Positions 12,366 to 15,183 of a stretch of DNA of 15,183 nucleotides are shown one piece after another. Source of the stretch: JANWXD01 sp037446115. GTDB taxonomy: Bacteria > Acidobacteriota > Terriglobia > Bryobacterales > Bryobacteraceae. Within the stretch, counting starts at the first letter, position 1. The number at the start of each line of letters is the position of its first letter. The position numbers and the translations under genes were made by a program. The stretch lies in assembly GCA_037446115.1 (NCBI GenBank), contig JBBIJF010000052.1:1-15183 (forward strand). Direction: 5' to 3'. The notes beneath the pieces were generated by a model that was not told where the DNA came from, made no database searches, and was given only the letters and a program-made list of their open reading frames with translations.

Positions 12366-13374
12366 CGAGCGTGACCTTCCGGCCCTCGCGGCAGGACTGG
12401 TAGGCGGCGAGGACAAGCTCCAGGGCGCGGTAGCCTTCCTCACCCGAAACCAGCGGCTTGCGCCCGGTGCGGACCGCTTCACCGAAATCGAGAAATTGGC
12501 GTTCGAACGGAGCCAGCGGAATCGCCATGGGATCCGAGGAGCCCGACATGACCTCCTTGGCCAGGGGCGGCGGTTCGCCGAAATCGTCGCGGACGTCCCA
12601 GGCGGTCAGCTTGTCTCCCGTGAGGATGGCGGTGCCTTTGGTGCCGTGGATCTCGATACGCTCGGAGTATCCGGGCCACATGGCCGTAGACGCCTGGATC
12701 ACGCCCGTGGCCCCGGAGGCGTAGCGCATCGCCACGGTGATCACGTCTTCGGACTCGATCTTGTGCAGGGCGCCGAGCTGCCAGAAGGCGAACAGCTCGC
12801 GGACGGGACCGATCAGCCACAACAGAACGTCCACCTGGTGAATGGCCTGGTTGATGAGAGCTCCGCCCCCCTCCACCGCCCAGCTTCCCTTGATCGGCCG
12901 CGCATAATACTCCGGCGCGCGGTACCACTTGACGTACGCGTCCGCCTGTATGATCTTGCCCAGCCGGCCGGCGGCGATGGCTTTGGTGAGAAACAAACTC
13001 GAGTCGTCGAAGCGATGCTGGCTGACCACGCCGAGCCGAATCCCGGCGCGCCGGGCGGTTTCGATCATCTGGCGGGCGGTTTCCAGGTTCGTGGCGATCG
13101 GTTTTTGGACCTGCACCGACTTGCCCGCAGCGGCGCACGCCTCGACCGGCTGCAGGCGGAAGTCGGGAAAGGTGCACACATCCACGTAATCCACCTCGGC
13201 GTGGCGGCAGACTTCTTCGTACGAGCGCACGAATTGGCAGCCGTACGTCTCGGCGAACTTCCGGCCCGCTTCCTCATTGATGTCGGTGCAGACCGTTACC
13301 CGGTAGCCGATGTTGCGGTAGGCTTGCGCGTGTTTATGAGAGATGGCTCCCGTTCCGATGATTCCGACTCGCAT
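12352..13374 (-). CDS. Gfo/Idh/MocA family oxidoreductase (cytoplasmic)
   Basis: NAD(P)-dependent oxidoreductase of 340 residues without a signal peptide. The Rossmann fold starts at residue 1 with RVGIIGTGAISHKHA (2-16). The nicotinamide-site EKP motif is QKP here (90-92). The catalytic region GGGALINQAIHQVDVLLWL (169-187) contains H179 and D182. A beta-sheet C-terminal domain follows (ERIEIHGTKGTAIL). This arrangement is typical of inositol, glucose-fructose-type and other sugar or sugar-acid dehydrogenases; the substrate is unknown. It differs clearly from the Tat-exported paralogue at 1330, being shorter and lacking its WxFFWDYSGGN-type block. It begins 61 bp after the isomerase-like gene on the same strand and has its own -10 box, TATACT. 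GGAG lies 11 nt before the ATG. Its end overlaps thrB by 14 bp. Confidence 0.93.
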   Translation of the reverse strand: MRVGIIGTGAISHKHAQAYRNIGYRVTVCTDINEEAGRKFAETYGCQFVRSYEEVCRHAEVDYVDVCTFPDFRLQPVEACAAAGKSVQVQKPIATNLETARQMIETARRAGIRLGVVSQHRFDDSSLFLTKAIAAGRLGKIIQADAYVKWYRAPEYYARPIKGSWAVEGGGALINQAIHQVDVLLWLIGPVRELFAFWQLGALHKIESEDVITVAMRYASGATGVIQASTAMWPGYSERIEIHGTKGTAILTGDKLTAWDVRDDFGEPPPLAKEVMSGSSDPMAIPLAPFERQFLDFGEAVRTGRKPLVSGEEGYRALELVLAAYQSCREGRKVTLDGGF

Positions 13375-13400
13375 GGGATGCTGCTCCGATCGAACTCAGC

Positions 13401-13406
13401 AGTATA
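13401..13406 (-). promoter_or_regulatory. Candidate -10 box before the cytoplasmic oxidoreductase gene
   Basis: The minus strand reads TATACT, a 5/6 match to the sigma-70 -10 consensus, in the 61-bp gap between the two minus-strand genes. Transcription would start near 13394, giving a leader of about 20 nt that contains GGAG before the ATG at 13374. No good -35 box is visible about 17 nt upstream, where the sequence is GC-rich. Confidence 0.45.
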
Positions 13407-13435
13407 ACGCGCGGCGCGGCTGCACCGTTGCCGCC

Positions 13436-15055
13436 TCACAAGCCGCAGTGGGAGCCGCAGATGCTCACTTCCAGGCCCAGTTCACGGAACATGGCGGCTT
13501 TGACGGCGAGCGCGAAGTTGGCGGCCTGGGCGTCGGGCGCGTAGGCCACCTGGATGTGATTCGACTTGTGGCGCGCCATCATCTGATCGCGGGTGATCCC
13601 GTACGTGACCGCGTGCATGATGGGCCACTGCGGCGTGGTGATGGCCCAGCGGCGTTCGGTCTCCTCGCGCGGCAACTCGACCACCTGCGCGCGGCCGAGG
13701 TCGGCCTTGAGGCGCCCGTCTTCGATGAAGACGCGGCTCCAGACGATCTCGCCGGGCTTGCTGATGCCCTTCAGCGTGCCGCCGCCGAGCGGGAAGTACA
13801 TGGGCGGCTGCCGCTCGCTGACGGCTCCGGCGTAGCCGCCGATGAAGTGGGCCGGAGGCGCGGCGCCGGAAATTTCGAAGACCCACACGAACTCTTCGCG
13901 CCCGTCCCAGGCGTAGGGTTCGCCGTAGCGCACGTCGTGGAGTGTCGTTTCGGGCGGAAAGCCGAGCCGGCGCCAAACGCGGTTGGTGACGAGCGCATCC
14001 AGGCCGGCGCACTCGTCCACCTCGTTGAAATGCGGCAGGGGCTGGCCTTCGTACAGGATTTTGCCGCTGCGGGGATGGCGCACGGGTGGGCGGTCGGAGT
14101 TGTTCAGCAGGCCCTCGACCAGATCGGAGGCGGGCGTCAGATCCTTGAGGCCCTGCTGGTACTGGATGCCGATGGTGTCGCAGCCGAACTCGTCGGCGAT
14201 CCGCAGCGCGGCAATGTACATTTTGCATTGCTGGTGGATCTGCTCGTCGGTGAGGTCCGTCTCCGGATTGGGTCCGGTGAGAAAGCGCATGCCCTTGGCG
14301 TCCAGCCAGGCGCGGACCTGGCGGGCCTCCTCGTCCGGCACGCGCAGCATTTCGGCGTAGAGGGCGGACTGGCTGAGGCGCTCTTTGAAGACGCCGGTGG
14401 GGTGGAGGAGTTCGTCCGGGATAATGGCGTTGTACATGCCCATGCAGCCCTCGTCGAAGACGCCCATGATGGCTTTGTTGCGCCGGAGTTGTTCGGCCAG
14501 CTCGGCGCCGGTGCGTTCGGCCTCCTCAGGAAGACGCAGCTCGCGCAGGCTGCGCACGTGGCTGGTGTCGTGGACGACAGGTTGGCCGGCGAGCCAGCGG
14601 CGCAGGCCGCGCAAGAAGAAACTGTCGTTGAAGTCGGCGCTCCACAGGGTGCTGTAGCGGACGCCGGCCTTGGTCAGCGAGCCGTTGAGGTTCAGCAAGC
14701 CGACCAGACCCGGCCACTCGCCGCTCCAGTTGGCGACGGTGAGGATAGGTCCTTTGTGCGTATAGAGGCCGTGCAGGATGTGATGGCTGTACTGCCAGAC
14801 GGCCTCGACGACGACGAGCGGCGCGTGCTCGGGGATGGTGCGGAAGACCTCCATGCCGTACTTTTGGGAGTCAATGAAGCCGTGGCCTTTGGCCGGATCG
14901 AAGGGGTGGGCGCGGAGCACGTCGCGGCCCTCGCGGCGGATGGCGGCGATGACGGCCTCCTCGGCCCGCTGCTGTGCGGGCCAGCATTTCTGGTTGGCCG
15001 AAAGTCGCAGATCTCCGTTGGCGATGAGCAGGATGGGTTCCGGCATGCTTCTCAT
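13436..15055 (-). CDS. L-fucose/L-arabinose isomerase-like protein
   Basis: The 539-residue product resembles the L-fucose isomerase-related family (COG2407 type), Mn-dependent aldose-ketose isomerases; the substrate is not known. Visible blocks include LLIANGDLRLSANQKCWPAQ (9-28), VVVEAVWQYSHH (81-92), VANWSGEWPGLVGLLNLNG (107-125), FDEGCMGMYNAIIPDELLHP (200-219), GCDTIGIQYQQGLKDL (291-306), HFNEVDECAG (342-351) and, near the C terminus, RHKSNHIQVAYAPD (495-508). Acidic E/D residues in FDEGCMGM and NEVDE and the His residues in HKSNH are candidate metal ligands, by analogy with the family. The chain ends in CGSHCGL. ATG 15055 is used; ATG 15046 (MPEPILLIANGD) is equally plausible. It is the first gene of the minus-strand group, and its promoter would share the region with the tRNA promoter. 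Downstream comes a sugar-type oxidoreductase, which fits a sugar pathway. Confidence 0.8.
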   Translation of the reverse strand: MRSMPEPILLIANGDLRLSANQKCWPAQQRAEEAVIAAIRREGRDVLRAHPFDPAKGHGFIDSQKYGMEVFRTIPEHAPLVVVEAVWQYSHHILHGLYTHKGPILTVANWSGEWPGLVGLLNLNGSLTKAGVRYSTLWSADFNDSFFLRGLRRWLAGQPVVHDTSHVRSLRELRLPEEAERTGAELAEQLRRNKAIMGVFDEGCMGMYNAIIPDELLHPTGVFKERLSQSALYAEMLRVPDEEARQVRAWLDAKGMRFLTGPNPETDLTDEQIHQQCKMYIAALRIADEFGCDTIGIQYQQGLKDLTPASDLVEGLLNNSDRPPVRHPRSGKILYEGQPLPHFNEVDECAGLDALVTNRVWRRLGFPPETTLHDVRYGEPYAWDGREEFVWVFEISGAAPPAHFIGGYAGAVSERQPPMYFPLGGGTLKGISKPGEIVWSRVFIEDGRLKADLGRAQVVELPREETERRWAITTPQWPIMHAVTYGITRDQMMARHKSNHIQVAYAPDAQAANFALAVKAAMFRELGLEVSICGSHCGL

Positions 15056-15056
15056 T

Positions 15057-15084
15057 TTGCCACCGCGCCGAAGCTTGCTATGCT
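15057..15084 (+). promoter_or_regulatory. Promoter of tRNA-Lys
   Basis: TTGCCA (15057-15062) and TATGCT (15079-15084) are separated by 16 nt, and a TGC directly before the -10 box makes it an extended -10. Transcription would start near 15091. The resulting 17-nt leader contains a 5-bp hairpin, GAAGG/CCTTC (15093-15107), that ends right at the first tRNA base. The promoter lies between the tRNA and the divergent isomerase-like gene. Confidence 0.6.
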
Positions 15085-15107
15085 GGGAGGCGGAAGGCCT
15101 GCCCTTC

Positions 15108-15183
15108 GAGCCGGTAGCTCAGGCGGTAGAGCATCTGCCTTTTAAGCAGAGGGCCGCGGGTTCGAGTCCCGCCCGGCTCACCA
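15108..15183 (+). tRNA. tRNA-Lys (anticodon UUU)
   Basis: A complete 76-nt cloverleaf. The acceptor stem GAGCCGG (15108-15114) pairs with CCGGCTC (15173-15179). The D stem is GCTC/GAGC, and the anticodon stem TCTGC pairs with GCAGA around the loop CTTTTAA, with anticodon TTT at 15141-15143. The variable loop has five bases, and the T arm is GCGGG-TTCGAGT-CCCGC. The discriminator A is followed by an encoded CCA ending exactly at the window edge. The anticodon UUU reads AAA and AAG lysine codons. Confidence 0.97.

Noticed and set aside
13343..15145. A 600-codon plus-strand open frame opposite the isomerase-like gene
   Set aside because: The product is rich in Ala, Gly, Val, Asp and His with no recognisable domain, and it mirrors the codon pattern of the minus-strand gene, so it is a shadow frame.

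Overview
The window is dense, high-GC bacterial chromosome. It holds twelve protein-coding genes, one tRNA gene, and no gap over about 100 bases. I see no mobile element, phage gene or CRISPR array. The mix suggests an Acidobacteriota (Bryobacter/Solibacter-like) bacterium: Tat-exported Gfo/Idh/MocA oxidoreductase, sugar-isomerase-like protein, many conserved proteins of unknown role, weak Shine-Dalgarno usage. This is inference from gene content; no rRNA or phylogenetic marker is present.

Layout. (1) Positions 1-1241, minus strand: a DUF192 lipoprotein gene followed by larB (nickel-pincer cofactor synthesis). A strong Shine-Dalgarno follows the larB stop at the window edge, so another coupled gene should start just outside. 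(2) Positions 1242-1329: a short divergent promoter region with a 24-bp near-perfect palindrome. (3) Positions 1330-10562, plus strand: eight tightly packed genes with gaps of 35 nt or less. They encode a Tat-exported Gfo/Idh/MocA oxidoreductase, an acyl-CoA dehydrogenase, a MeaB-type GTPase fused to methylmalonyl-CoA epimerase, methylthioadenosine phosphorylase, an AS3MT-like arsenite methyltransferase, a secreted protein of unknown function, a TPR protein and a polytopic membrane protein. (4) Positions 10493-15055, minus strand: a fucose/arabinose-isomerase-like protein, a cytoplasmic Gfo/Idh/MocA oxidoreductase, homoserine kinase and a U32-like TIM-barrel protein. (5) Positions 15108-15183: tRNA-Lys(UUU) with its own promoter, divergent from region 4.

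How the genes fit together. The acyl-CoA dehydrogenase and the MeaB-epimerase fusion overlap and fit a branched-chain amino acid or odd-chain acyl-CoA route through propionyl-CoA and methylmalonyl-CoA to succinyl-CoA. The B12-dependent mutase is not in the window. The MTA phosphorylase follows two bases later and belongs to methionine salvage; the next gene is a SAM-dependent arsenic methyltransferase. The minus-strand isomerase and oxidoreductase suggest sugar or sugar-acid metabolism, oddly coupled to threonine biosynthesis (thrB).

The most interesting points are the MeaB-epimerase fusion, which seems to lack the MeaB dimerisation arm; the thrB/U32-like/Gfo-Idh coupling; the 70-bp convergent overlap of two gene tails around a strong hairpin; and -10-like boxes lying 6-9 nt before start codons, suggesting leaderless or near-leaderless transcripts.
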